From Dugong dugon (taxonomy: Eukaryota > Chordata > Mammalia > Sirenia > Dugongidae), in NCBI GenBank assembly GCA_030035585.1, contig CM057462.1, positions 99,469,234-99,533,233 on the forward strand: a DNA stretch of 64,000 bases, read 5' to 3'. The translations under genes were made by a program, and so were the position numbers. Below the pieces are notes generated by a model that was given only the letters and a program-made list of their open reading frames with translations, did not search any database and was not told the DNA's origin. Numbering within the stretch: position 1 is the first letter of the stretch; each line of letters opens with the position of its first letter. Below are positions 13,454-25,967 of this stretch, piece by piece.

Positions 13454-13609
13454 TTCTTCCTAGCCCTTCAAAATCTTACCTCTGCTTCTCATTCAAATTT
13501 TACAAACAATAGTCTACCAAAGGGTTGATAATTACTATAAAGCAAAGACGAGAAGATAAGGGTGTGGGAAAACTAGAGTACTGGAAATGGAACAATAAGA
13601 ATACAATTA

Positions 13610-13745
13610 AAGAGAATGTTGGTGTATTGTGGAAAATGTAACTAATGTCACTGAACAATTTGTGTAGGAATTCTCAAACGGGAACTTAATTTGCTGTGTA
13701 AACTTTCACCAAAACACAATAAAATATTATTTTCTTTAAAAAAGA
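13610..13745 (+). mobile_element. LINE 3' end with poly(A) signal
   Basis: ctgtgtaaactttcaccaaa then acacaataaaatatt resembles the 3' ends near 49175-49465. Probably an L1 3' UTR of afrotherian type; the family name is not certain. Confidence 0.5.
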
Positions 13746-13784
13746 CATAATATTTAAGCAAAAAAAAAGTCTATCTATACTGTC

Positions 13785-13960
13785 CCCATTTCCTTGCCTC
13801 TTATTTACTCTTCAAATCACTGTAATATGTTTATCATTTAAAATAGCTATTGCTAAGGTCACCAATGATCTACTATTTCCAACACCGAGTGGACATTTTC
13901 AATCTCTTACTTCACTGGACCCCCTATCCTATGTCTGACACTTTTGTTCACTTCCTTATT
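13785..13960. repeat. ancient LINE/other repeat fragment
   Basis: gctattgctaaggtcaccaa and tgatctactatttccaacac match a widespread old mammalian repeat text. Class uncertain; it ends where the RTE piece begins. Confidence 0.35.
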
Positions 13961-13962
13961 CT

Positions 13963-14160
13963 TATTGTTGTTGTTGTTGTTAGGTGTCGTTGAGTCAGCT
14001 GTGACTCATAGTGACCCTATGTACAACAGAACAAAACACTGCCTGGTCCTGCACCATCCTCACTCTTGTTACTATGTTTGAGCCCATTGTTGTAGCCACT
14101 GTGTTAATCCATCTCTTGGAGAGTCTTCCTCTTTTTCGCTGACCCTCTACCTCTCCCAGT
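13963..14160 (-). mobile_element. RTE-type LINE 3' end
   Basis: Starts with (ttg)n then taggtgtcgttgagtcagct, followed by gaacaaaacactgcctggtc and ctggtcctgcaccatcctca, the same text as the RTE copies at 958 and 34861. Strongly 5'-truncated. Confidence 0.85.
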
Positions 14161-14617
14161 AGTAGCACCACTTTCCCTTGTAATAGCAGACTAAAGATAC
14201 CAGAGATTATCTCCAAAATAGTCTTGGAAGTTTCTGTAACCCTCCTAATATATCAACAATGTGTGTATACCTCTCACTGACCCACAATTACCAATATTCT
14301 AATGGTAAGATTGGTACAATTCTATTCTTTTCATAAAATTTCATGAAATACACTGGATCTCTTAATTAGGTCCCAGATTTTATTGACCTATGGTTTTATT
14401 TTGTTGTTTCAGTAATAATTCCTTTAGCTAGAAGAGACAGAAAATCTGGCTTCAGATGTGTTTTAGTTCCAGGCTAATAGGATATAACCAGGATCCATCT
14501 TTTAAGTCCATTTTCTTTGGGAGAGCTCCATCCTCAGACAGGCTAATCCCTTTTATTCGCACCTGAAGCTCCCAAGGGTGAGAACTTCCAGTTCCTAATC
14601 CAGCAGGGTACTACTCT

Positions 14618-14665
14618 CTTGTCATATAGAGTTGCTATAAGTCGGAATCAACTCAACAACACACA
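14618..14665 (+). mobile_element. RTE/AfroSINE 3' tail fragment
   Basis: gttgctataagtcggaatca then actcaacaacacacaacc: only the terminal core and an acaac-type tail remain. Confidence 0.7.
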
Positions 14666-15422
14666 ACCACAGGGAAGAGCAAGGGTCTTTTTCCGAGAAG
14701 TCCCAGTCAAAGATTCATTGTTTTTTATTGGCTCTGAACAGATCATGTTTCCATCTCTGAACCAAGTCTGGAGGACAGATACACAATGCATTAATTAGTG
14801 TAGGCCTTAGTCACTTCCCTGAAGTGGCAGAAAGGAATCAGCTTCAAGGGAAGCGTATATGGCTTAAGAGTGGGGAAGAGGATAATTTCTGGAGAGGAAT
14901 TACAAAAAGGTTACCGTAGGAAGGAAATGATTCTGGAAGCAATAGAAACATGTATCCTCTCTATATATTCTGCTGTCCAGGAGGCAGAATGTAGAGAGCT
15001 TCCATCAGGTAATGAAAGTGTTTTGTCATACAGTATGTTGTACATGTTGTTCATATGCTCACTCTCCCTTTTCAGAACTTCTTTAAGTTATTCTTTTCTT
15101 CCATATGCTGCCTTGTGTTTTAGCTACTTATAAGCATTCATCTCCCCAACTAGATCATTAGCTACTTGCAAGATGGGAAGTGGGTCTAATATTACTGTGC
15201 ATCCTGCATTGTTTCTTTCATATAGTAGACATCCCTACTATTCAACAAATGATTATTTGTTGAAAAATGAAGGGATAAGGAGTGAATGGGTCTCATTCAA
15301 GCTATTATCACATCACAGTGGTATAATGCCTGTGTGTGTGTCACATTTGTTAATACACACACCTAGTAAGAACCTACTATGTACCAAATACCATGGTAAG
15401 CAACAGAGATACCAAGATACAA

Positions 15423-15590
15423 TCAAACCAAACCAAACCCGTTGCTGTCAAGTCGATTCTGACTTATAGCAACCCTATAGGACAGAGTAGAACTGCTGCA
15501 TAGGGTTTCCAAGGAGAGGCTGGTAGATTCAAACTGCCAACATTTTGGTTAGCAGCTAAACTCTTAACCACTTTGCCACCAGAGCTCCTG
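15423..15590 (-). mobile_element. AfroSINE-type SINE, short class
   Basis: Minus strand head aggagctctggtggcaaagt, core ctataagtcagaatcgactt, tail gggtttggtttggtttg. It sits about 360 bp upstream of an LRRC7 exon. Confidence 0.9.
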
Positions 15591-15950
15591 GTGATTTACA
15601 AAACAAACATTTCTCTGCCCTTCAAAAGCTTATACAAAGAAGACAAACACTCATCAAGTAATTAGAGTATAATAAATGCTACAAAGGATAATTGTAATGT
15701 TTTAAGGGAGAGTGTAGTTGGGTAATAGATCTTAATTTTTATTATTTATTGTTCTGATTGATTCCAGATAAATTCTAGGCTGGCTACCTCAGGAACCACC
15801 AATTTTGTGGTAGTCTGTTGAAGTTGGAGTTCTTAGAGAAGTAACACTAGATTCACGAATAAAAACTTAAGAACCAAAAATTCCATCATATATTTGTGAT
15901 AAGAAAACATTAATTTGGTTTTTTATTCTTTCTCTCTACCTTTCTCTCAG

Positions 15951-16025
15951 CCTGAAGTTCTGGATCAAATACAAAATTTAAGGGAGTTGTGGATGGATAA
16001 CAATGCACTGCAAGTGCTACCTGGG
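15951..16025 (+). CDS. LRRC7: LRRC7 exon (LRR), window exon 1
   Basis: Seventy-five nt, 25 codons, starting and ending in phase 0. It reads [18 protein letters not shown] and ends ALQVLPG, a leucine-rich repeat with the LxxLxLxxNxLxxLP pattern. The acceptor has a good pyrimidine tract (tctctctacctttctctcag) and the donor is GGG|GTATGT. The next codons in frame come from the exon at 21762 (SIGKLKML), completing the repeat. In the protein this is one of the middle LRRs of the N-terminal 16-repeat array, which in LAP proteins mediates membrane targeting and partner binding. The preceding LRR exon is not found between 1 and 15950. Confidence 0.95.
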
Positions 16026-16699
16026 GTATGTAAGTTTTAGTACACCATGTTGTTTAACATTTATGTTAAATACTGATCATAATTAATAATAATTAATCTT
16101 AAATCTCAGTGTTTGAAGTTTAAAGTAAAATGACACTTGTTAGGAGTGTTCAGTCTCCAAGTGTTTTTCACTAATTTGTTTTTGAATGTTTCGTACATCT
16201 TTTGTGATGTGTGGATATGTAAAACCATCTGGAAGATTTTTTTGCTGTTCTCTTGCCGTCTTTTTTTGTATTTACTGTTTTTAAAAAGCAGAAGCATTTT
16301 AAAAACATGCTATATTTAAAAAAGAAATGCTATATAAATGCCAAGTCTTAGTTTTGCGAAATCAACCTTATCCTTATAGGTAACAACATAGTGGTTTCTG
16401 TTCATATTGTTAGAACTCTTCCACAAACTAAACTTCTTTCAGTTCAGGTGATTTCCAATAAAACCCAATTGAATTTTTGAGAATTGAAAAGATCATAAAG
16501 TATTAAAAACAAAGTTAAACTAGATTCAAGTTCTTTCCTGAACTAAAGGTCAACCCAGTAACATCTCCTGAGGAATAGGTTTATCAGTCAAGTCACTGAG
16601 TGTAACTATTCCTGATTTTTCTATCCAGTAAAATAACAGCTTCCCATAAAATACTACTGCTCACTGCCCACAACATATGCTCTTAAATAAGCCACGTGT

Positions 16700-16701
<2 letters not shown>

Positions 16702-16741
<40 letters not shown>
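16702..16741. repeat. (AC)n microsatellite
   Basis: About 19 uninterrupted AC units; likely polymorphic. Confidence 0.95.
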
Positions 16742-17395
16742 GGCTACTGCAAGATTCCTGGTTGTGACAGTCAACTCCAAACCCCTTGCATTGGGCTGAA
16801 TAGCCAGAGCAGCTGGATATGTAATAATTCTTCAGCCAACATAGAAGCTATGGATGCATGCTACCAAAGCCAATTTTATTCCTCTTCTGAATTGACATTA
16901 AAAATTTCTTAAAATGGCTCTGAAAGCAGCAAGAGCGAGAAGCCCGTGCTCTCTTTGCTCAAGCATGAGACACACAGAAGAGAAATTCTTCTCTTACCAA
17001 AGGATACATTTGTACTGGCATCACAGATACAAAACAGAAAAGCATGTGCATCTATTTATTGAGTTACTCAAAAGCCATTTACCAGTACACCTCCATGAAT
17101 CAGGAACTATGCTAGGTGTCAGGATTACAAAGATAACATGTACAATGACCCTGTGTTTAAGTAGATCACATATAGCAGGACTGGCAGATCTGGATTCCAC
17201 TGCACATAGTACAGCCTGATTTGTGCCATATTCAAGGTATGTACGAATCCTGGGGCATTGATTCCCTGTGCAGGGATTGAGGAAGGTTTACTCTAGGGCC
17301 ATGCATTTATTATGCATTCAATGAGGAGTTTAATGTATCAGAATGTATGCCTAGTTGGAAAAGTTAATATACCTGCTTCTTCAATGTATTTTTGC

Positions 17396-17620
17396 ATTCA
17401 AAAACACCTATTATTTACCATGTGCCAGGGACTGACTTGGTGCTTTACAAATATTGACTTATTTAATCCTCCTAACAATCCTACAGAGTAGGTTCTGTTA
17501 CTAACCCCATTTTATAGATGAGGAAATAAACACAGAAAAAGTAAACCGCATTCTTAGGGTCACATAGTAAATGGTGGCACTGTAATTCAACCGGCTACAG
17601 AGTCTGTTGCTCACTATGAT
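17396..17620. repeat. ancient mammalian repeat
   Basis: tgtgccagggactgacttgg, tttatagatgaggaaataaa and gggtcacatagtaaatggtg are typical of a very old interspersed repeat. Related text occurs at 31005-31150 and 36510-36690. Confidence 0.45.
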
Positions 17621-17802
17621 GCTCCAAAATGCTGTCTCTGTAGAATCAATAGAAAGCACAAATGAGAATTAGGCCCATCTGACTTTTCACAATGGTTACT
17701 TTCCCAAAATCCAACCTTGTAAATCAGCTCACACCTCGAATTCCTTAATAAGACATCAATTAAGTAGAAAGGGAGTGGTGAAATCTTCTGTAAAACAGAT
17801 AA

Positions 17803-17945
17803 ACCTCGTTGCCACCTAGTCGATTCCAACTCATAGGACAAAGTAGAACTGCCCTATAGGGTTTCCAAGGAGCATCTGGTGGATTCAAACTGCCCACGTT
17901 TTGGTTAGTAGCCAAACACCTAACCACAGCTCCACCAGAGCTCCA
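17803..17945 (-). mobile_element. AfroSINE-type SINE with 12-bp target duplication
   Basis: Minus strand head ggagctctggtggagctgtg. Perfect duplication taaaacagataa at 17791-17802 and 17946-17957. The tagggtcgctat stretch before the 3' core is deleted. Confidence 0.92.
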
Positions 17946-19239
17946 TAAAACAGATAATGGTACATAATTTGTCCATTTAAAAAGTAATTTTTCATATCTA
18001 CTGCTAGCTTTACATAGCATTTCTTACTTGGATTTCTTTAGTTAGTACACTTGAATTTCATATTTTGTTATATATCACGTAGGCATACTCCATGCCTCCT
18101 CGTTGTAAATAACCGTGGTTTTCTGAATGTCAGCGCCGGCATATAGTTGTCATGCAGTTACCTAGAGACACATGAATTTGGAAGGCTAATGTTGAGTGCT
18201 GGCTTCTGCCCGTATCTCAGTGTTGCAGAGTGATTAATCCTAATAATGCAGTGTCATAAGACCCAGGATAAAGTAAGTTGACGTTTTTCTTAGTTCATGC
18301 ATCATAGTAGGTTAAAATAAAATACCTTTTAAATACTTTTGGAAACCTGGGCAGTCATTTTTCCCCTGTTTTTCACAAATCAGAGAAGCAAATAGATAAT
18401 GATCAAATAATGAATATTCTATAATTGCCTATCTTGTGACCAAACTACAAACTATACCATCTCTCTCAGGTTAATCAACCAAATTATTATTAAACTGTTT
18501 ACTGAATCCATGTTTATCTTTAAACCAACTCCAGTATTTTCTTTCTCTTGTTATTGCTTCTGCTCTTTTCATTTGCTTTCCCCGGCTCACCTATACACTT
18601 CTTTACACATATAGGAATGTTGGAGCAGCATTCAACATCCTCAAGGACTCTGAGACATTGTGCCTCTAAGGCCTTTATCACTCCAGGCTACTATTGCCTT
18701 TATGATGTTTTTGAAAGTGAAGGTTTAGAGCAACTCAAATATAAAGAACAAACTGTTATTTTGTTTCCCAAAGGAATGCTTAGAAACCACAAACCAAAAT
18801 AGTGAGTTATCCTGGAGATAGTAATGAAAGAATCTTCAAGGAAGAAAAAAATATTCTCATGATAAAGGGAAAAGCAACTAAATACACACACACATATCAT
18901 TCTTTTATTGCTCACCAGAAGAGAAGAGTGAGCTAAGGTAGCATAATTGTTCCTTTGGGTGGAAAACTATAAGTGACAGTATTTTTCCAAGTGACATATT
19001 TTAAACTATAGGGGAGACTCAGCACCCTAGCTGTATTCACCCAATGTATTCTTTTCCTGTCCTGGCAACTATTCAGCTGTTTCAAGACTGTGCTCAGACC
19101 CACTGCCCAAACACGGAGCTGAGGCAGCAGGGCTAGGGTTATGTGCTGGATTTATTAACGGGTTGGAGGCCAGGAACTGGCAATATGATCAAGTGGGCTT
19201 TGTAGTCTGATAAAAATGAGTTGAATTTCAGCCTCTCCT

Positions 19240-19690
19240 CTTATTAGTTGGGTAATCTTGGGTTGTTACTTGAGGTGGACGTCCTCATGCGTCCTCCTTC
19301 TGGAATAAAGAATTTACTGTGTTTCCCAGCTTCTGGGAATGCAGCTCACAGCTGTCCACCCTCTTCAGGAATTGCCTCAGCTGAAGGTAGCCTTCTCATA
19401 CAGGATTGTACCCCCTTTCTGGGCGAGCTGCATCCAATGACTTACGTATGCAAGGGTATAAAGACCGGCCCCTTCACCCTTGCTCAGGACAACAGCAGGC
19501 AATCCCAGCTTCGTGCTCCTTGAAGGGTCAGCTGAGGACTTCCTCAAGATTTCATCACAGCCCAGCTTCTTCCTCTGCCCAGTCCTACTTCACTTTCAGT
19601 CCTTTCCTTTCCACAGGTGTTTATCCTAAGAGCGCTCTCTCATAAATTTGTGTTTGCTTCTGCTTCCCAGGGAACCCAATGTGTGGCATG
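19240..19690 (+). mobile_element. possible ancient LTR
   Basis: A TATA-like tataaag at 19457, a C/T-rich 3' half and gcttcccagggaacccaatg at the end resemble an old mammalian LTR. The family is not identified and there is no coding content. Confidence 0.35.
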
Positions 19691-19709
19691 ACTTAACTTC
19701 TACACTTTA

Positions 19710-19825
19710 AGATTTATTGAAATGCAAATTCTTATTCAATCGGTGGATCTGAGATCCTAATTTGTAACAAGTTCCCAGGTGGTGCCAATGCTGCTGGTCT
19801 GCAGAACACATTTTGAGTAGTGAGA
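19710..19825 (+). mobile_element. MER5-like hAT MITE fragment
   Basis: gaaatgcaaattcttattca, acaagttcccaggtggtgcc and acacattttgagtagtgaga match the MER5 pattern. Confidence 0.55.
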
Positions 19826-20045
19826 ATGTAAAATATTAAATAATATCTACAAAGTGCTTAGCACAGTGCCAAGTGTTCGTGTGTGTGTAATAAATGTGTT
19901 TTTATTATTCATTGATTATGTATATATAGTGTGTCAAATCAGTAGAGACAATATAGTAAAGTGTACACAAGTAGACTAGACAAACAGATGAACCATTGAA
20001 CCTTAGATGTCGATAGCCATTTATCTACAAGACATGCCCCCTCAC

Positions 20046-20062
20046 AAAAAAAAAAAAAAAAA
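20046..20062. repeat. poly(A) run
   Basis: Seventeen or so A residues; no SINE body found attached. Confidence 0.8.
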
Positions 20063-20089
20063 GGAAAAATGAGGACTTTCCTCCTGCTC

Positions 20090-20830
20090 TAACTCCTCTA
20101 GTCCATGTCCCAGCTAAGTGATCACTGTTTACTCCTTGCCCAGTGTATGACTTGATTGCTTCCCTGTCCTCAGCAATGGGTTACTGATCCAGTCATTCCA
20201 TTTTAAATATCTCTTGAATCCAACCCCTCTTCATCCTCATTTCTACTGCCTTAATTCAGATCCCTCTCATCTCTCAGCTAAACCACTTCAAGAACCTTCT
20301 AACTGGTCTCTCTGACTCCAGTCTGTCCAGTTACAAATCTGCCCTTCACAGTTTCCTGAAGTTGTTTTTTGAAAGCACAAATCTAATCATGTCATTCCTC
20401 ATCTTAAAAGCCCTCAATAGCTTTCGTTGCCCAGAACATAAAATTCACATCTCCTCACATGACATGAGATTAAAAGACCTTTTAATAGCTGGCTTCTTCC
20501 TACAACCCCAACTTTATCACTATATTCAGCCATTTTGACGTTTCCACTCTTCCTCAAATGTGCCATGCATTTTCACGTTTTTCGGTGAATGTATGTGCTA
20601 TTCTCTCTTCCAGGTACAGGCTCTCCTTTTCTTTTTTTCGTGTCTTCCTGGCAATTTGTGGTCCTTCCCCTATGCTTCTAAATCATTCTGCACATGCTTC
20701 TTTTATTGCCCATGTCACAGAGTATTGTAATTATTTGTTTACATGATAGTTTCCTTCACTATTGTGAGCTCCTTAAGGATAAAGACTGCTTTACTCATGA
20801 TTGTTCTCCAGTATATAACACAGGGCCTCA
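20090..20830 (+). mobile_element. L2 LINE 3' end
   Basis: The order aatctaatcatgtcattcct, ttaaaagccctcaatagctt, cattttcacgtttttcggtg and ttgtgagctccttaaggata follows the known L2 3' end. Confidence 0.7.
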
Positions 20831-20984
20831 AAAAGGACTGTTGAGTGAACAAAACATTGAATCTGCTTAGTGGGATAAAGTCTAAATCATAATTTAAAAC
20901 CTTTCTTAAGCATTTGAAATTGGAAAGATCAACATGTCAACATGCATTGTTTCAGTAGCCACTTTGGTTTATTTTTTTATTCGA

Positions 20985-21700
20985 TATAAACTTTGAGATT
21001 ATTATTGTGTTTTCTTTTAACAGCTTTGTTGAGATATAATTCACATACAATAAAATTCAATGGTTTTACTATTTCACACAATTATGCAACCATCATCACA
21101 ATCACATTTCCATCACTGCTAAAAGAACCTATTAGCAGTCTTTCATTGTGTTCTCCTCCCTCCAGCCCCTGGCAACACTAGTCTACTTTCTCCCTGAATA
21201 GATTTGCCTATTCTAGACAATCATTTAAATAGATTCAGACAATACCTGGTCTTTTCTGACTGGTTTCTTTCACTTAGCATAATGTTTTCAAGGTTCAACC
21301 ATGTTGTAGCATGTATCAGTACTTCATTCCTTTTTATTACCAAATAATATCCCATTGTGGGGATATGCCAGTTTTTTCTTAACCTATTCATCAGCTGATG
21401 AACATTAAGTTGTTTTAACTTTTTGGCTAGTATAAATAATGCTGCTATGAACATTCATGTAAGGTTTTGCATGGACTTATGTTTTCATTCTCTTGGGTAT
21501 ATAGCTAGGAATTTGCTGGGTCATATAGTAACTCTATGTTTAACATTCTGAGAAACTGCAAAACTGATTTCAAAAGTGGCAGTACCATTTTACTTCCCTA
21601 CCAGCAATGTCTGAGTGTTCCAATTTCTCTACATCCTGAACAATACTTGTTATTATTGTGGTTGCTTTTAAAATTAGTTTTACAGTGTTGCCATTTTTAC
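20985..21700. mobile_element. ancient L1 3'-UTR-like segment
   Basis: gctttgttgagatataattc, tttggctagtataaataatg, ctgctatgaacattcatgta and aatgtctgagtgttccaatt are typical of old L1M-type 3' sequence. It ends about 60 bp before an LRRC7 exon. Confidence 0.65.
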
Positions 21701-21761
21701 AATTTTAAAATGTATTGTGAAAGTTTCTCAACTAACCCTGAGTTTATGCAATGTCATCAAG

Positions 21762-21906
21762 TCTATAGGGAAGTTAAAGATGCTGGTATACCTGGATATG
21801 TCAAAAAACAGAATAGAAACTGTTGACATGGAAATTTCTGGATGTGAAGCCCTTGAGGACCTTTTACTGTCTTCCAATATGTTGCAACAGTTGCCTGACT
21901 CTATAG
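21762..21906 (+). CDS. LRRC7: LRRC7 exon (LRRs), window exon 2
   Basis: One hundred forty-five nt, starting in phase 0 and ending with one extra base (phase 1). It encodes [18 protein letters not shown], then [18 protein letters not shown] and [12 protein letters not shown]: two LRRs in the LAP-type 23-residue spacing. The donor ATAG|GTGAGA is strong. The acceptor is weak: the 3' splice site is tcatcaag|TCT, with a branch-like ctaac at about 21732 but a mixed-base tract between. The start is fixed by frame with the previous exon and by the family sequence. Skipping this exon would shift the frame. An old L1 3'-end-like segment ends just upstream. Confidence 0.95.
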
Positions 21907-22689
21907 GTGAGAACATGATGTTTTATCATGTATGTTTATGTCAAATATACCATTTTCTTTTTTGGTGGTATTGTGGGGAATATAGTAATAAATCTCATGC
22001 ACTATTCAAGATAATAAACTAGTATTTTAAAAATATCTTATCTGTGGTTGAAATATTATCTGTGGTTGTCAAATTTAAAAATTAAAATGATCCTACTAAA
22101 TCGACATATTTTAAAAATTGTCAGATCTCCTAAGTTGTAAAATGTTATTGTACAGAATATATATATATATCTTATTATTTTTAAAAGACACATTGTAACA
22201 TGATATTAAGATTCATGAGAGTAGATGATTTGTCTGTTAGTTTGTAGTAAACAATACATTTTTTGTTTATAAATTTTACATGAGTAAAATAATGAATCTA
22301 ATTTAAATAATGAGGAAGCCATTCTTTTTGTGTACGTATCTTGCTAATATTTATGAGAACACTCAGCTAGGAGAATAATCTTCAAATTACTTAACATGGG
22401 AATATACCTTTTAACATATGTTTTGAAATAGATGTGTCATATTCTAAAACTTAATAATGCTTCTAAAAATTAAGTCACAATCTACATAGCCTGATTTAAG
22501 GGAAGCTAGGAGACAAATGATTTCACAATTTTTTCTTCAATGTGTTATAATTTCCATTTTCACCATTCTTTCGGGCTGATAGAGAATACTAGTTTTAGCA
22601 AAATTACAATGTAGCTTTTTTTTTTCTAGATTTGCTGACTTTCTGATTGACATAATCACATATGCTATAACAATATTTCTCTAACCTCC

Positions 22690-22860
22690 TCCATAATAAG
22701 ATCTACCTTAGAGTGCTATTAAACATTTCCACATTTCCAGGCCCTTTCCCTGCTAATTTTGATGCAGTAGGTCTGTAGTGGACCCTCTGTCCTGTATTTT
22801 TGTTAAACATCCTATGTGAAACTTGTGATCACGCAAGTTTAGGAAATACTGTTTTATGTG
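22690..22860 (+). mobile_element. MER5-like MITE fragment
   Basis: ccaggccctttccctgctaa, ttttgatgcagtaggtctgt and gcaagtttaggaaatactgt follow the MER5 layout, diverged. Confidence 0.45.
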
Positions 22861-22894
22861 GGAGCAGATACTGAAGCATACTGATTAGAAAGAG

Positions 22895-25290
22895 CATTCT
22901 CTGGTCAAGATGACAGAGTGACTTAATACATAACCTTAAACTCTTACTCAACCACCATTCCTCACCACTCCAAATATGTAGTGAAGATAGAAAAACTATA
23001 CATATTCAAAGAAAATACTTTTGTTCATTACTACCTCCTCATTGCCTAGAACTATGCCTGGCACATGGTAGGTAAATAAAAGAATTTAGCCAGGCTCAGA
23101 AAGGATAAACATCTATCTGAACCAGAAGTAGAATAGAAATACAGTAGGAGACCAGGCCTACTGAGCTCCAGACCACAAACAGCAGTGGCAACCACAGATT
23201 CATTTCCTGTAGGGAAATAAAAAGTTAAAAGTCCTTAAGAGGGAATTAGATTTATAGGAGATTGAGGCAAGGACTCCTTTTCTGTGAAAAGAGACTGAAA
23301 AGACCTACCAGAACTATATGGATCTAGATGGAAGGAGAGAAAAGGTACAGATTAACTGCGAAAATTATGGCAAGTCACCAGTAGGTTTGGACTGGATTTG
23401 CAATATCCACATAAAACGAGAGCACCAAGTTGCTAATATAAGACCTAGTTCTGAACGGCAGAAACTTGAGGGTCGGGTGAATGTAACCTGATAACTGCCG
23501 GACATGTAGACATGAGCAGAGGTAAGAAAAAAACATTCACCCTCACAATCAAGCTTGTAAACAAACATTTCGAAGAAAAACCAATACTGTTACCACAACA
23601 AAGACTCAAAAAAAAAAAAAAGGAGAATTTACTCCAAGGCAAACAGAAGTTATCAAGCAATATAAAAAATGACTTTAAGGTAAAATCTTCCAATAGACAA
23701 AAGGAAGTATAGTACTGATAAAAAATAATAATAAAAACTTATAAAATAAAAACAGGAGCTATGACTAACAACGGTGGTTATAAAAAAAAAAGCGATTAGA
23801 AATCCTGGAAATGAAAATGTCACACAATGAAATAAAAAATTCAACAGTTATGATAAAGAGAGGATTATATAGTCAAATACAAAATTAGTAAATTGGAAGA
23901 TAGTACTGAGGAATTTACCCGGAACAGGCATATAGGGATTTTTTTAATGGGAAATATAAAAATTAGCTAAATGACAAAGAGAATAGAATGGAAATTGCAG
24001 GAATTACAGACATAAAGTAAAAAGGAGTGGCAGAGGAAGTATTAAAAGATAAAATAGTTGATTTCTTTTTTTTCAGAATTAAAAACACTAGTAATTTCTC
24101 ATATTAAGAGCACACAGATAGTGCTAACAAGGATAATTTTTTTTTTTTTTTATTTTGGCCCAGGCTCATTGTTGTGAAACTGCAGGGATAAAGAAAAAAT
24201 CTTGAAAGTTATTGTAGAGCAAAAAGAATTTATCTACGAAATAGTATTTAGAGATAAGACATAATTCTCATCAGTAATAATAAATTATAGACAGTGGAAT
24301 AATATCTTCAAAGTACTGAGAACTAAAAATGCCAACCAGATTTCCATACCCAGCTAAACATTCAGTCAAGAACAAGGATCAGATAAATATATTTTAACAT
24401 ATACCAAGACTAAATAAATCTACTTTTAAAAGATGTGCTTTTCCCAGAAAATAGAAAATCAAACCCAGAGGGAAGGATGTAAATGCATAAAACTATGGGA
24501 GCAATTAATTTGTGCATTAAGTTGGTAGGTCTAAATAACTAAAAACCCATTGCCACTGAGTCATTTCTGACTCACAGCAACCCTATAGGAGAGTAGAAGT
24601 GCCTCGTAGGGTTTCCAAGGCTGTAATCTTTACAGAAGCAGACTGCCATATCTTTCTCCCGTGGAGCGACTGGTAGGTTCAAACCACTGACCGGTTAGCA
24701 GCCAAGTGCTTAACCACTGAGACACCAAGGCTCCTTTCTAAATAACTAGTGAATAAAAAAAAAATAACCTTTTATATTTAAAATATTGAAATGAAAAACA
24801 TGGAAGAGGGTTGTTAGTATTAAAGAGTGCTAACTAAGGTTCTTACCTTATCCAGGATGAGGCTAGAGATAGTGAATAACTTTAGAATTTGTAAGAAATA
24901 TAAAGTTAAGTAGACATATTAAAATTTTAAATGTATCTACTTAAATAGAAATGGAATCTATACTTTAAAACCAACAGGGGGGAGGAAGTAATAAAGAAAA
25001 CGTTATTCATATATCACAAGAAAGAAAAGGAGAAAAATATAAAATAAAAATTCCATAAAAATAAAAAACAAAATAATATAGTAAACAATAAATTAAAAAT
25101 ATTTGTCATAAATCACAATAATGTAAAGGATTTAAATGGATTAAATTTATTTATTAAAAGGTCCAGAATTTCAGACTGGATATTTTTAAATTTAGCTATA
25201 TTCTAGTTATGAGACACATCTAACAAAAATGCAGAAATATTGATTTTAGAAAGAAAGCTGAAAATGAAGTGATGTTATTGACATGATATA
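22895..25290 (+). mobile_element. HAL1/L1-like LINE, old, split by a SINE
   Basis: It begins with ctggtcaagatgacagagtg, like an L1-family 5' end. Later text (gataaagaaaaaatcttgaa, gacagtggaataatatcttc, tccatacccagctaaacatt) matches HAL1/L1 ORF1-type sequence, and aatgtaaaggatttaaatgg resembles the ORF2 start. It is A-rich throughout, with many stops. The SINE at 24542 interrupts it. Confidence 0.6.
24542..24736 (-). mobile_element. AfroSINE-type SINE, full body
   Basis: Minus strand head aggagccttggtgtctcagt. Perfect 12-bp duplication tctaaataacta at 24530-24541 and 24737-24748. Confidence 0.93.
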
Positions 25291-25967
25291 TTTATTTGTT
25301 TAAAATATTTTAAGAAAGCAGACAAGGAAATTAACCTCCTGATCTAGGGCAGACAGCATGTAGAGGTTGTCAGGCTAGACACTTAGCTGGCAAAAAACAA
25401 AGACAGGCAATTGGTTTTACATTATTTAGGGTCTGAATGGTTCTGGAAATAAGAAACTATCACTGTTACAGTAGTTCATTCCTTTGAGCTATCTTTGGAC
25501 CTTATTGATCTCTCAGGGAATATTGTATGTTATACATCTGAACAGTCACTGATTATGGAGTAGAATGGCTGACTTTCCGTAGAGAACTTATTTCTTTGTC
25601 AAAAAGAGTATCTGGGATAAGGGACTAAGAACTCTGTTCTGAGACCCTAAAATAATTCATTGATGCTAATTGGGTGGGAAATTGCATCTTGTCTTCCTTG
25701 TTTGAGCATGGATTGGTTTATCTGGTAGCAACTAAAATAAAATCTTTAGTTTCTTCATGCCTATTTTAGTTCCTCAGCCGCTGTGGGGTAATCGAAAGGA
25801 GAGAAATACACAGCAACCATCTCTGTGCGCTGAGTCCCTTTCCTTGAGCTGGTCTCAGGGAAAATGAAGGGGACTCCTTCCCTCTTCTTCTAGCTAAAGA
25901 GTCTTCTTGTAGATAGAAGAGAGACTCAATAAGAGAAAGTTTTTTCCCAAATATTTCATCTTGCTCA

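Larger units (their letters stand above)
1..15950 (+). other. LRRC7 intron upstream of the first visible exon
   Basis: No exon recognised. Separately listed are SINEs (777, 2600, 3167, 4238, 12683, 13281, 14618, 15423), RTE pieces (958-2070, 13963-14160), an L1 piece with a solo LTR (8310-10598), ancient-repeat candidates and a (GA)n tract. I see nothing nameable in 1-776, 2084-2598, 2650-3154, 3386-3830, 4700-5190, 5640-6140, 6760-8300, 11580-12660 (apart from short repeat-like stretches) and 14670-15420. These parts are AT-rich and have no long open frame. Confidence 0.8.
16026..21761 (+). other. LRRC7 intron, window exons 1 to 2
   Basis: Holds an (AC)n microsatellite, an SINE at 17803, a possible LTR at 19240, a MER5-like fragment at 19710, an L2 copy at 20090 and an old L1 3'-end-like segment ending just before the exon-2 acceptor. 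Nothing recognised in 16026-16700, 16742-17390, 17960-19240 or 19830-20040. Confidence 0.8.

Noticed and set aside
21717-22022. 101-aa frame reading through exon 2 into the intron as an alternative terminal exon
   Set aside because: A strong donor ATAG|GTGAGA ends the exon, and the text after it has no family match or poly(A) support.
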